From assembly GCA_022826185.1 (NCBI GenBank), contig JAJDVH010000125.1, positions 1-47,186 on the forward strand: a stretch of 47,186 bases of DNA. The letters run 5' to 3'. A model generated the notes under the pieces. That model searched no databases. It was given only the letters and a program-made list of their open reading frames with translations, and was not told the DNA's origin. This stretch comes from Alphaproteobacteria bacterium (GTDB lineage: Bacteria; Pseudomonadota; Alphaproteobacteria; Bin95). This document shows positions 33,731-42,656 of the stretch, piece after piece. Made by a program: the position numbers and the translations under genes. Numbering within the stretch: position 1 is the first letter of the stretch; every line of letters begins with the position of its first letter.

Positions 33731-34633
33731 GTGGAGCATCGCTGGGAGATTCCGGAGCCGGCGGATGTGCTGGAGGTCCGGACCCGCGACGGAGGCATCA
33801 TCCATGTCCGCCGGCACGGCGTTCCGCATGGGCCGCGCCTGCTCCTGACCCACGGGAACGGCATGGCCGCGGACGCCTATTTCCCGTTCTGGGGAGACCT
33901 CGCCGACCGGTTCGAGCTCTTCGTCCACGATCTGCGCAATCACGGCTGGAACCCGGTTGGCCGTCTCGAAGACCACCGGATCGCCAACCTGATCGACGAT
34001 GGCGGCCGGGTGGCGGAGGCCATCGAGCGGAACTTCGGGGGCAAGCCCCTGACCGGCGTGTTCCATTCCCTCTCCGGACTGCTCGGCCTCTGGCAATCCA
34101 TCGCGGGCGTAATCCGGTTCGACGCCATCGTGGCGTTCGACCTGCCGCTCGTGCCGCCCGGCCAGACCCGCAGCGACCTCGAAAGGGTGGGACAACACCT
34201 GGCCCGAATGGCGCGCAAGAGGCGCAGCAGCTACGCGACCCGGGACGCCTTTGCCCGGCGGCTGGCCCGGATGCCGGTGTTCAACCGGCTGCAGGCGAGG
34301 GACTTCGACCTGATCGCGCGAACGACGCTGAGGGAAGGGGCCGGCGGCGGATACGAACTCAGGTGCCCGCCGGAATACGAAGCGCAGATGTTCGGGGAAT
34401 ATTATTCTTGGTCGAGCATCACGGAAACGAGGGACGCGCCCTGCCCGGTGAAGGCGATCTCCGCCGACCCGACGATTTCCGGGACCTACCTTCCGGGGGA
34501 GGGAATGGAGGAACTGGTGCATGTGGACTACGACTTCGTCCCGGAAACCTCCCACCTGCACCAGATAGAAGCGCCGGACCGATGCCGCGAGGCGATGCTG
34601 GAGTTTCTGGACGAGATCGGCGTTCAGGGATGA
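33731..34633 (+). CDS. Alpha/beta hydrolase
   Basis: A 300-residue alpha/beta hydrolase. LLTHGNGMAADAYFPFW is the oxyanion region, the nucleophile is the Ser in GVFHSLSGLLGLW (the GxSxG motif is relaxed to FHSLS), and the catalytic His is probably in ETSHLHQIE. Start GTG 33731 is chosen because GAGGGAGG lies about nine bases upstream; the TTG at 33722 is too close to that site. The substrate class cannot be read. It converges on the dimethylamine dehydrogenase-like gene, their 3' ends overlapping by 10 bases. Confidence 0.88.
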   Translation: MEHRWEIPEPADVLEVRTRDGGIIHVRRHGVPHGPRLLLTHGNGMAADAYFPFWGDLADRFELFVHDLRNHGWNPVGRLEDHRIANLIDDGGRVAEAIERNFGGKPLTGVFHSLSGLLGLWQSIAGVIRFDAIVAFDLPLVPPGQTRSDLERVGQHLARMARKRRSSYATRDAFARRLARMPVFNRLQARDFDLIARTTLREGAGGGYELRCPPEYEAQMFGEYYSWSSITETRDAPCPVKAISADPTISGTYLPGEGMEELVHVDYDFVPETSHLHQIEAPDRCREAMLEFLDEIGVQG

Positions 34634-36654
34634 GCGTCGGCGCCCGCGGAGCGGGCGAATTCGTGGCCCGAATAGCAGGCCGCCGCGATGAGGCCCGGCG
34701 CGAGGCAATCGCCGATCCGCGTCACCGACCGGACGCCTGCGTCCTCCCACTCATGCCTGCAGGCGCTCAGCTCCTCCCATAGCCGGTCGTCCGGCAGGCG
34801 CGAGGTCACGGAAACCAGCGTCCCGCAATCCACTTCCTGCGTCCTGCCGGAATAGACGCATTCGACCCGGAGCCGGTCCGCCGACAGCCCGGCAAGCCCG
34901 TGCAGCGGCACGATCTCGACACCCAGCCCGATCAGCCGCGTCTGGATGCGCTCCTGCTCCAGCGTGTTTTCGGACCAGGGGGCGACGATGGGCGCCGGCG
35001 TCACGAAAATCGTGCGATGCCCGGCTCCCGCCGCCAGTTCCGCAAGAACGCTTCCCATGTAGAACCTGTCATCGTCGAAGATGGCGACGGGGCCGGGCGC
35101 CGCCGCGTCGATGCCGCGCGTCATCAGGTCGTCCGGGGTCAGCACGAGCTTGCCGGCCAGGAACGGCAGGGGCGTCCGGTGTTCCCGGCCGACCCCGTCC
35201 GCGCGCCAGGCCGCTCCGGTCGCCAGAACGACATGGGGGCTCCCGTGTTCGAGGATGTCGGCGGCCGTCAGCGGACTTTCGAGATACATCCGGGCGTTCG
35301 GGGATTGCCGCAATTGTCCGAGCCGCCAGTCGCGCACCCGCGCCCAGGCCGCGAGGCCGGGAAGGCGGCTCTCCCGCGAAACCCGCCCGCCCCATTCCGT
35401 CCCGGCCTCGGCAAGCGCCACCTCCGCGCCGCGCTGGACAAGCGCCCTGGCGGCTTCCAGTCCGGCCGGCCCGCCGCCCACGACCAGGTAAGGCCCCTTG
35501 TCTTCGAGTTCCGGGATGGTTTCCGGATGCCAGCCGCGCCGCCATTCCTCGCCCATTGTCGGGTTCTGGGTGCAGCGTATGGGCACCCGCGTCCGGTCTC
35601 CCGCAACGCAGATATTGCAGCCGATGCACTCCCGGATGTCGTCGATGCGCCCGTCGCGAATCTTGTTCGGGAGAAACGGGTCCGAAATCGAGGGCCGCGC
35701 CGCGCCGATGAGGTCCAGGATGCCGCTGCTGACGGCGCGCGCCATCGTGTCCGGCGAGGTATAGCGGCCCACGCCGACGACGGGCTTGTTCGTCAGGGAC
35801 TTCACGAAAGCGATGTAGGGCTCCTGGAATCCTTCCTCGGAAAAGCGCGAGGTCTGGCTGTCATTGGCCCAGTCGGAGAGGTTGACGTCCCATAGGTCCG
35901 GCTCGTCGGCGAGCGCCGCCACGATGTCGCGGCCTTCGCCGTCATGTGTCAGCCCGTCTTCGCCGAGCAGTTCATCGACGGCCAGCCTGATCGCGATCCC
36001 GCACTTGTCGCCCACCGCCTCCTTCGTGTCGGCAAGCACTTCCCGAAAGAGCCGCAAGCGGTTCTCGAACGAACCGCCATATTCGTCCGTGCGGCTGTTG
36101 TAGCGCTTCAGCAGGAAGTGCTGGAGAAGCGTCAGGTCGTGGCCGGCATACACATAGACGATGTCGAAACCGATTTCCCTTGCGAGCAGCGCGGCGTCCC
36201 GGTGCCAGCGGCGGAAGTCCGCGATGTCCGCCTTGTCCATGCCCCGGGCCTGCAAGGGATCGTCGCTGTCCACCACGGCATGAGACGGCGCCAGCGGAGG
36301 AACGCGGCTGTAGCGGTTGTTGGAGTGCAGCCCGTTATGGACGAGTTCGACAGCGGCGAGGCTTCCATGGGCGTGGATCGCGTCCACCGTCAGCCTGAGC
36401 GCCGAAACGCCCGCCTCGTCCCACAAGCGCGCCTGGTTGGAGGGCGAAACATCGGACGTCGGGTGGATTTCCGTCTCCTGGGTGGAGACCACGCCCCATC
36501 CCCCCTCGGCCTTGACGCCCCGAAGCGCGGCCTCCGACTGCGGGTAGCGATGGCCCATGCCGGTGCAGTGCGGCACCTGGTAGAAGCGGTTGGGCGCGGT
36601 GACGGGGCCGATCCTTACCGGCTCGAACAGGATGTCGTATCGGGGGTCCCGCAT
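34624..36654 (-). CDS. Trimethylamine/dimethylamine dehydrogenase-like iron-sulfur flavoprotein
   Basis: A 676-residue protein matching TMADH/DMADH throughout. The N-terminal old-yellow-enzyme TIM barrel starts RDPRYDILFEPVRIG. Cys30 (QVPHC) corresponds to the 6-S-cysteinyl-FMN attachment Cys, and a His is kept in VYVYAGHDL. The 4Fe-4S cluster ligands are Cys343, 346, 349 and 361 (ECIGCNIC...IRC). GGGPAGLEAARAL near residue 395 starts the nucleotide-binding part. The position of TMADH Tyr60 is not Tyr here (STQETEIHP against NTEYCSINP), so trimethylamine is not assured. It oxidatively demethylates an amine and passes electrons to an ETF in related enzymes; the ETF is not in this window. Confidence 0.88.
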   Translation of the reverse strand: MRDPRYDILFEPVRIGPVTAPNRFYQVPHCTGMGHRYPQSEAALRGVKAEGGWGVVSTQETEIHPTSDVSPSNQARLWDEAGVSALRLTVDAIHAHGSLAAVELVHNGLHSNNRYSRVPPLAPSHAVVDSDDPLQARGMDKADIADFRRWHRDAALLAREIGFDIVYVYAGHDLTLLQHFLLKRYNSRTDEYGGSFENRLRLFREVLADTKEAVGDKCGIAIRLAVDELLGEDGLTHDGEGRDIVAALADEPDLWDVNLSDWANDSQTSRFSEEGFQEPYIAFVKSLTNKPVVGVGRYTSPDTMARAVSSGILDLIGAARPSISDPFLPNKIRDGRIDDIRECIGCNICVAGDRTRVPIRCTQNPTMGEEWRRGWHPETIPELEDKGPYLVVGGGPAGLEAARALVQRGAEVALAEAGTEWGGRVSRESRLPGLAAWARVRDWRLGQLRQSPNARMYLESPLTAADILEHGSPHVVLATGAAWRADGVGREHRTPLPFLAGKLVLTPDDLMTRGIDAAAPGPVAIFDDDRFYMGSVLAELAAGAGHRTIFVTPAPIVAPWSENTLEQERIQTRLIGLGVEIVPLHGLAGLSADRLRVECVYSGRTQEVDCGTLVSVTSRLPDDRLWEELSACRHEWEDAGVRSVTRIGDCLAPGLIAAACYSGHEFARSAGADAHP

Positions 36655-36914
36655 GGGCGATGCCTTTCCCGAAAGCAGAGCCGTTCGGAGTTTAGTGGCA
36701 TATCCAACCCTGTCATGTCAGGAAAAGGCGACGCGGAGGTTGTGTCCCCCGGCGTGGTGCAGGAGTTCCGGCTTCGGTTGGTAGCTGTGGGTAACTAACC
36801 TGCCGCAGCGACCGTCGAGAGCGCGAACGGCCATGACCGCCTTAGCCGCCAGCCGACCGGCTCCAGGCTGCGTTTATCCTGGGCCTTTGCCGGTTTCTCC
36901 GGAACGCGACGCAG

Positions 36915-37037
36915 TTAATGCGCCGGCCCGGCCTTTTTTCCGCGCGACGATTTGCCGGGGTTCCCCGTCGCGTCCAGGACGACGACCGCCAAGCCCCCGA
37001 GAAACACCAGCAGCGCGACGACAACCAGCCACTCCAT
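36915..37037 (-). CDS. Small single-span membrane protein, 40 aa
   Basis: ATG at 37035-37037 follows GGAGGACCTGTG, a good RBS. The product is MEWLVVVALLVFLGGLAVVV at residues 1-20, one membrane segment, then a basic tail (TGNPGKSSRGKKAGPAH). Stop is TAA at 36915. It lies 43 bases downstream of the luciferase-like flavin enzyme gene and is probably its co-transcribed neighbour. Function unknown. The orientation expected is N-outside or in, with the basic tail cytoplasmic. Confidence 0.65.
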   Translation of the reverse strand: MEWLVVVALLVFLGGLAVVVLDATGNPGKSSRGKKAGPAH

Positions 37038-37079
37038 CACAGGTCCTCCAGTTCGGCGATTTTCCTCGCGGTTCCATCG

Positions 37080-38147
37080 TCAGCCGCGGCGGTGGATCGC
37101 GAAGTGCGGCGCGATTTCTTCCGTGAAGCGCGTCATCTGGTCCTTGACCTCTTCATGCGGCTTCAGGCCGTAGTTGAAGTAAAGCACGACCTCGTCGATG
37201 CCCGCCGCCTCCACCAGCTTGAGGTCTTCGACGATCTGCGCCGGCGGGCCGATCAGCACCGAGCGGTTGGTGAGCTTGTCGGGCGACATCTCGCGCAGCA
37301 GGCGGCAGATCTCGACGAAATAGCGGTAGCTGGGCGGCGCGGTCGCCGGGTCGCCGGGGAAGGCGGCCACCAGCGCATCCTGGAAATAGCGCACCAGCGC
37401 CTCGCGCCCCCGCAGGTCCTCCGCCGGCGTGTCGGCGATATGGATGAAATAGGAGCAGACCGCCCGGCGCGGCGGCCGGGCATGTTCGTCCTCGCAGGTC
37501 CGGCGGTAGATTTCCACGGCCTCGGCGAGCGAGCCATAAACCATGGCGGCGGCGAAGGGGGCATAGACGACATGCCAGTCGCGCCGGGCCGCGAGCTCCA
37601 TGCTGGGGCGGGAGAAACAGGCGACATGGGGCCTCAGCGGGCGCTGCGCCGGTTTCGGGCGCACATCCACATTCTCGAAGCGCCAGAACCGCCCGTCATG
37701 GGAGAACGGGCCGGTCTCGGTCCAGGCGCGCCAGACAATGTCCAGCCCCTCGGCGAACGCCTCGGCCGAGTCCTCGAACGGCGCGCCGAAGGGGCCGTAT
37801 TCCAGCCGGTCGTAGCCGCGTCCGGCAGCGAAATCGACGCGGCCGCCGGAGAGCAGGTCGAGCGTCGCCCAGTCCTCCGCCACCTGCAGCGGGTGGTGGA
37901 CCGGCAGCAGCACGACCGCAGGCGCCAACCGGATGCGCGAGGTGGCGCCGGCAAGCTGCGCCAGCAGCATGTGCGGCGAGGCGTTGACGCCCAGCAGGTT
38001 GAAATGATGCTCGCCGATCCAGGCGGAATCGAGGCCGACGGCTTCGGCGTGGAGCGCCTGTTCGTAGATTTCGCGGACCAGCGTTTCGGCCGAGCGCGTA
38101 TTGCCGGGATAGCGGTTGTCCGAGAGGGTGAAGTAGCCGAACTTCAC
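37080..38147 (-). CDS. Luciferase-like (LLM-class) flavin-dependent oxidoreductase
   Basis: A 355-residue bacterial-luciferase-like protein. The TIM-barrel start MKFGYFTLSDNRYPGNTRSA, the segment ALHAEAVGLDSAWIGEHHFN near residue 32-51, DLLSGGRVDFAAGRGYDRLEY near residue 118, and GPPAQIVEDLKLVEAAGIDEV near residue 298 are typical. Members use reduced FMN or F420 to oxidise substrates with O2 or hydride transfer. The gene follows a hydrolase gene by seven bases in a molybdenum-hydroxylase operon. Substrate unknown. Confidence 0.92.
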   Translation of the reverse strand: MKFGYFTLSDNRYPGNTRSAETLVREIYEQALHAEAVGLDSAWIGEHHFNLLGVNASPHMLLAQLAGATSRIRLAPAVVLLPVHHPLQVAEDWATLDLLSGGRVDFAAGRGYDRLEYGPFGAPFEDSAEAFAEGLDIVWRAWTETGPFSHDGRFWRFENVDVRPKPAQRPLRPHVACFSRPSMELAARRDWHVVYAPFAAAMVYGSLAEAVEIYRRTCEDEHARPPRRAVCSYFIHIADTPAEDLRGREALVRYFQDALVAAFPGDPATAPPSYRYFVEICRLLREMSPDKLTNRSVLIGPPAQIVEDLKLVEAAGIDEVVLYFNYGLKPHEEVKDQMTRFTEEIAPHFAIHRRG

Positions 38148-38154
38148 GGGGAGG

Positions 38155-39054
38155 CTACGGCGCGCCGGTGCGGGCCCGGATGAAGGCCGCCGCCTCGTCT
38201 ATGCCCTCCCTGGCGCGGTCGAGCAGGCGGTCGAACCAGTGCCAGACATGGATCATCTCGTCCGCCACGGTGAGTTGCACCTCGACGCCCGCGCGCCGGG
38301 CCGCCTCCGCCAGCGAGACCGAATCGTCGAGGAGCACTTCCTCGCTGCCGACCTGCACCAGCAGCGGCGGCAGGCCTTCGAGATCGGCGTAGAGCGGCGA
38401 AGCCCAGGGGTGGCGGCAGTCGGTCTCCGCGCCGAGATAGACGCCGGCCCAGCGCTCGATCTGGTCTTTCTTCACCATCGGGTCGGACCCGGCCTTGGCC
38501 GCGTAGGAATCGGCCTCCATCGTCATGTCCGTCCAGGGGGAGATGCAGAGCCCGCCGGCCGGCATGGGCAGCCCGTCGTCGCGCGCCTTGACGAGCGTTG
38601 CGACCGTCAGGCCGCCGCCCGCCGAGTCGCCGCCGATCACCGCATGGGCCGGGTCGATGCCGCTCTCCAGCAGGCCGTGCCATGCTGCCGCGCCGTCCTC
38701 GACGGCCGCGGGGAAGGGATGCTCGGGCGCGAGCCGGTAGTCGGCCGAGAAGGCATGGACGCCGGCGCCGGCCGCCAGCGCCGCGACCATGTGCCGGTGC
38801 GAGCGCGTCGAGCCCAGCACATAACCGCCGCCGTGGAAGTAGAGCAGGACGCGGCTCGCGTCCGCGCCCTCAGGCCGCAGCCATTCGCCCGGAACGCCGC
38901 CCAAGGTCCCCTCTTCGCGGGCCACGCCGTCCGGCAGCGGGAAGATCTCGACCGCGCGGTCGTATTCTTCCCGAAGGTCGGCGATGGCGGCGGTTGCGCC
39001 GTCGGGCCGTTCGGCAAGCTTCAGCCGCAATGCGGCGATCGAACGGTCTTTCAT
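38155..39054 (-). CDS. HSL-type alpha/beta hydrolase
   Basis: A 299-residue hormone-sensitive-lipase-family esterase. LYFHGGGYVLGSTRSH has the oxyanion HGGGY motif near residue 74, VIGGDSAGGGLTVA has the nucleophile Ser near residue 145, and the late ADEMIHVWHWF has the His. No signal peptide. It is the third gene of the molybdenum-hydroxylase operon, 22 bases after the MoaD/ThiS-like gene. It hydrolyses a carboxylic ester; which one is not readable. Confidence 0.94.
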   Translation of the reverse strand: MKDRSIAALRLKLAERPDGATAAIADLREEYDRAVEIFPLPDGVAREEGTLGGVPGEWLRPEGADASRVLLYFHGGGYVLGSTRSHRHMVAALAAGAGVHAFSADYRLAPEHPFPAAVEDGAAAWHGLLESGIDPAHAVIGGDSAGGGLTVATLVKARDDGLPMPAGGLCISPWTDMTMEADSYAAKAGSDPMVKKDQIERWAGVYLGAETDCRHPWASPLYADLEGLPPLLVQVGSEEVLLDDSVSLAEAARRAGVEVQLTVADEMIHVWHWFDRLLDRAREGIDEAAAFIRARTGAP

Positions 39055-39076
39055 GGGATTGCTTCCTTACGGCGGG

Positions 39077-39334
39077 TCAGCCGCCTTCCAGCTTCGGGAT
39101 GAAGAACACCTCGCCGCCCGGCGGCACGGGCTGGAAATAGGCGGTCTCGTGCATCATGCCGTCTATGGCGACGGTGGTCTCTTCCACCAGGCGCTCGCCG
39201 AGGCCGGGGAAGCGCTCGTTCATCGCGCGGATGACATCGCGCAGGAGGCGCGCCTCGACCTCGAATTCGCGCACGCCCCCGGTGAAGGCGCGCGCGAACC
39301 CTTCGGTGAACCGCACCTGGACGGTCGGGCCCAC
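39077..39334 (-). CDS. MoaD/ThiS-family ubiquitin-like protein
   Basis: An 85-residue beta-grasp protein ending LEGG, the double-Gly tail typical of ThiS/MoaD sulfur carriers. FTEGFARAFTGGVREFEVEA is the N-terminal strand region and a GGEVFFIPKLEGG end is seen. MoaD or ThiS provides sulfur for molybdopterin or thiamine after adenylation of the C-terminal Gly. It lies between the molybdenum-hydroxylase gene and a hydrolase gene, suggesting a dedicated carrier for that enzyme's cofactor or a sulfur step; inference only. Its ATG is 18 bases after the large-subunit stop. Confidence 0.82.
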   Translation of the reverse strand: MGPTVQVRFTEGFARAFTGGVREFEVEARLLRDVIRAMNERFPGLGERLVEETTVAIDGMMHETAYFQPVPPGGEVFFIPKLEGG

Positions 39335-39352
39335 GCGGCCCTGCTCCCGGCC

Positions 39353-41635
39353 TCAGTCGTCCCCGTCCGCCCCGTTCGCGTCCATGGCGGCCAGCAGCCT
39401 CGGCGGCGACATGGGCAGCTCGTACATCCGCGTGTCGACCGCCTGGTCGATGGCGTTGGCGATCGCGGCCATGGGCGGGCAGATATTCACCTCGCCCACG
39501 CCCTTGACGCCGTAAGGATGGCTCGGATTGGGCACCTCGACCAGGACCGCGTCGATCATCGGCAGATCGGAGGCCACCGGCACCCGGTAGTCGAGGAAGC
39601 CTGCATTCTCCAGCCGGCCCTTGTCGTCGTAGATATATTCCTCGTTCAGCGCCCAGCCGATGCCCTGCACGACACCGCCCTGGATCTGGCCCTCGACATA
39701 GGAGGGATGGATCGCGCGGCCCACATCCTGCGCCGCGATGAAACGCAACACCTGGACATGGCCGGTCTCGGGATCGACCTCGATATCGCAGAACTGGCTG
39801 GAGAAGCCCGGAGCCTGGGCGCCGGCATTGGTGGTGCCGGCCGCGCCGATCGGCCCGCCCGTCAGCGCCCGCTTGGCCGCGAGCTCGCCGATGGTGAGCG
39901 GCTCGAAATCGCCGACATTGGCGCCGGCGGGGTGGGCCGCGCCGTCCCGCCATTCGACGGCGTCCACATCGACATCCCAGATCATCGCGGCGCGCTGGCG
40001 CAAATCGTCGATCACCTTGTTGCAGGCCTGGTGGACGGCGATGCCGGTCGCGAAGGTCACGCGGCTGCCGCCGGTGACATGCGTGTAGCCGACCGACGCC
40101 GTGTCGGAGACGACGCAGCGCACCTTGTCGTAATCGACGCCGAAGGTCTCCGCCGCCATCAGCGCCATGCTCGCGCGCGACCCGCCGACATCGACGCTGC
40201 CGCTGCCGACGATCACCGTGCCGTCGTCGTTCACGTGGACGGTGGCGCTCGATTCGCCGCCGCCGTTGAACCAGAAGCCCGAGGCGACGCCGCGGCCCTG
40301 GTTCGGGCCGATGGGCTTCTTGTAGTCGGGATGGGCCATGAGCGCTTCCAGCGTCTCGACATAGCCGTCATGGCTGAGCTTCGGCCCATAGACCATCTGG
40401 GTGCCCTGGCGGGCGGCGTTCTTCAGGCGGAATTCCACCGGGTCCATGCCGGTCTTCTTCGCCAGCATGTCGAGCACGCTCTCGACCCCGAAGGCCGAGA
40501 TCGGCGAGCCGGGCGCGCGGTAGGCCGCCGCCTTCGGGCGGTTGCACACCACGTCGTAGCCGACCGTGCGCGCGTTCTCGATGTCGTAGGGGGCGAAGGC
40601 GCACATGCAGGCATTCACCACCGGCGAGCCGGGGAAGGCGCCCGCCTGGAAATTGAAGGTGGCGTCGGCGGCGGTGATCTTCCCGTCATCGGTGCAGCCG
40701 ATCTTGACGCTCATCGAGGCGCCGGAGGTCGGGCCCGTCGCCTTGAAGACCTCCTCGCGCGTCATCTGCATGCGCACGGGCTGGCTGCATTTCCGCGACA
40801 GCGCGGCCGCCAGCGGATCCAGATAGACGATGGTCTTGCCGCCGAAGCCGCCGCCGATCTCCAGCGCCGTCGCGCGGATATCGCCGGGGCTGATGCCCAG
40901 CAGCTTGGCGGTCATGGCGCGGACCACGAAATGGCCCTGGCTCGACGACCAGATCTCGCCCTGTCCGTCGGCGTCGAAGCGCGCCATGCAGGCATGGGTC
41001 TCGATATAGCCCTGGTGGACGGGCGCGGTCCTGAAGCTCTTCTCGACGATGTGGTCGGCCGCGGCGAAGCCGGCTTCCAGATCGCCGATGCCGAACTCCA
41101 CCCGCTTCGAGATGTTGGACGGCTTGTCGGGCGCGGGCTCGACGCCGCGCGTGGTCATGTCCTCGAACAGAAGCGGCGCGTCCGGCTTCATCGCCTCATC
41201 GACATCGATCACATGCGGGAGCACCTCGTAATCGACCTCGATGAGCGAGAGCGCCTCCTCGGCGACGGCGGCGCTCGGCGCAGCGACGGCGGCGACCGCA
41301 TGGCCCTCATAGAGCACCTTCTCGCGCGCCATGATGTTGCGGGTGATGTGCCAGAAGTTCTGCGCCACCCGCTCCGGGCCGATATAGGCGAAGGGGTGGT
41401 CCGGGAAGTCGGCGGAGGTGACCACCGCCCGGACGCCGGGCAGGGCCTCGGCCTTCGAGGTATCGATGCCCCGGATGCGCGCATGGGCGTGGGGGCTGCG
41501 CAACACCTTGCCGATCAGCTCGCCGGGCAGCCGGTAATCGGCGCCGTACTGGGCGCGGCCGGTGACTTTCGGCACGCCGTCCGGACGGACGGGGCGGGTG
41601 CCAACCCACTTGAACTCTTTCGCTTCGGCGCTCAT
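39353..41635 (-). CDS. Xanthine dehydrogenase-family molybdopterin-binding subunit
   Basis: A 760-residue large subunit. The start (RPVRPDGVPKVTGRAQYGAD) is typical, with RSPHAHARIRGIDTSKA, GGGFGGKTIVYLDPLAAALS near the Moco, CNRPKAAAYRAPGSP, and the C-terminal GVGEVNICPPMAAIANAI with the likely catalytic Glu. The family hydroxylates carbon atoms of purines, aldehydes, aromatic acyl-CoA or related compounds. No 2Fe-2S or FAD subunit lies beside it, so electron partners must be encoded elsewhere. It leads a leftward operon with MoaD/ThiS-like, hydrolase, LLM and small membrane-protein genes. The start ATG 41635 is chosen by family alignment. Confidence 0.93.
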   Translation of the reverse strand: MSAEAKEFKWVGTRPVRPDGVPKVTGRAQYGADYRLPGELIGKVLRSPHAHARIRGIDTSKAEALPGVRAVVTSADFPDHPFAYIGPERVAQNFWHITRNIMAREKVLYEGHAVAAVAAPSAAVAEEALSLIEVDYEVLPHVIDVDEAMKPDAPLLFEDMTTRGVEPAPDKPSNISKRVEFGIGDLEAGFAAADHIVEKSFRTAPVHQGYIETHACMARFDADGQGEIWSSSQGHFVVRAMTAKLLGISPGDIRATALEIGGGFGGKTIVYLDPLAAALSRKCSQPVRMQMTREEVFKATGPTSGASMSVKIGCTDDGKITAADATFNFQAGAFPGSPVVNACMCAFAPYDIENARTVGYDVVCNRPKAAAYRAPGSPISAFGVESVLDMLAKKTGMDPVEFRLKNAARQGTQMVYGPKLSHDGYVETLEALMAHPDYKKPIGPNQGRGVASGFWFNGGGESSATVHVNDDGTVIVGSGSVDVGGSRASMALMAAETFGVDYDKVRCVVSDTASVGYTHVTGGSRVTFATGIAVHQACNKVIDDLRQRAAMIWDVDVDAVEWRDGAAHPAGANVGDFEPLTIGELAAKRALTGGPIGAAGTTNAGAQAPGFSSQFCDIEVDPETGHVQVLRFIAAQDVGRAIHPSYVEGQIQGGVVQGIGWALNEEYIYDDKGRLENAGFLDYRVPVASDLPMIDAVLVEVPNPSHPYGVKGVGEVNICPPMAAIANAIDQAVDTRMYELPMSPPRLLAAMDANGADGDD

Positions 41636-41803
41636 CCACAGGGTCTCCAGAATCGGGGCGTAACGGTCGCGCCTATGCAAGCCCATCCGGCGGCCGCGCG
41701 CAAGTGCGCCGGCGCGCGCGGAGGGCAAGGGACTTGCCCCGGCCGGCGGTTTCGGCAAGCTGGCGGCAGGTGACCGTTTTATTGCACGGGGAGGCCGCCG
41801 GCG

Positions 41804-42652
41804 TTGCAGATCGTTCCGTTCGATGCCCCGCTTGGCGCAGAGATGCGCGGGCTGGACGCCGCGCAGCCGGTTGGCGCGGCGGAGGCGGAGGCGCTCCGCC
41901 GCGCGCTCGACGAACATCTCGTGCTGCTCGCGCGCGGCCAGCGGCTGGACGACCCGGCGCTGATGGCCTTCTCCCGCGTCTTCGGCGAGTTGGACCCGCC
42001 GGGGCCGAATCCCTATGGCGCGCCCTTCCTGCCCAAGTTCCCGGAGATCAACGTCATCTCCAACGTGGTCGAGAACGGCCGGCCCATCGGCAATCTGGGC
42101 GCGGGCGAGGCGGTCTGGCATGCGGACATGACCTATGTCGAAAAGCCGCCGAAGGCCGCGCTGCTTTATGCGCTGGAGGCGCCGGAAGGCGAGGGCGACA
42201 CCTGGTTCGCCAACCAGTTCGCCGCATGGGCCGCGCTTCCCGATGAGGACAAGGCGCGGCTCGAAGGGCTCCGCTGCGTCCATGACAGCGCGCATAACAG
42301 CGCCGGCATGCTGCGGCAAGGCTACCGGGAAACCGCAGGCCCGCGCGAGACGCCGGGCGCGCGCCAGCCGCTGGTGCGCACCGACCCGGCGACGGGCAGG
42401 AAGGCGCTCTTCCTCGGCCGGCGGCCCCATGCCTGGATCGTCGGGCTTGAGGTGGCGGAGAGCGATGCGCTGCTCGACCGCCTCTGGGCCCACGCTTCCG
42501 ACCGGCGCTTTGTCTGGCGCCATCGCTGGCGGCCGGGCGACCTGCTTGTCTGGAACAATCTGGGCGTGCTGCACCGCCGCGACGCCTTCGACGCCGGGGC
42601 CCGACGGATCATGCACCGCACCCAGATCCGGGGCGAACGGGAGATCGCCTGA
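41804..42652 (+). CDS. TauD/TfdA-family Fe(II)/2-oxoglutarate dioxygenase
   Basis: A 282-residue dioxygenase. The iron ligands are His106 and Asp108 (WHADMTY) and His257 (VLHRRD); Arg272 in MHRTQIRGER should bind 2-oxoglutarate. The start is TTG 41804 with GGGGAGG upstream, matching the family N-terminus QIVPFDAPLGAEMRGLD. Members hydroxylate sulfonates, aryloxy acids or similar molecules. It begins a rightward run with ATP12, acyl-CoA carboxylase beta and acyl-CoA synthetase genes. Substrate unknown. Confidence 0.92.
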   Translation: MQIVPFDAPLGAEMRGLDAAQPVGAAEAEALRRALDEHLVLLARGQRLDDPALMAFSRVFGELDPPGPNPYGAPFLPKFPEINVISNVVENGRPIGNLGAGEAVWHADMTYVEKPPKAALLYALEAPEGEGDTWFANQFAAWAALPDEDKARLEGLRCVHDSAHNSAGMLRQGYRETAGPRETPGARQPLVRTDPATGRKALFLGRRPHAWIVGLEVAESDALLDRLWAHASDRRFVWRHRWRPGDLLVWNNLGVLHRRDAFDAGARRIMHRTQIRGEREIA

Positions 42653-42656
42653 GACC

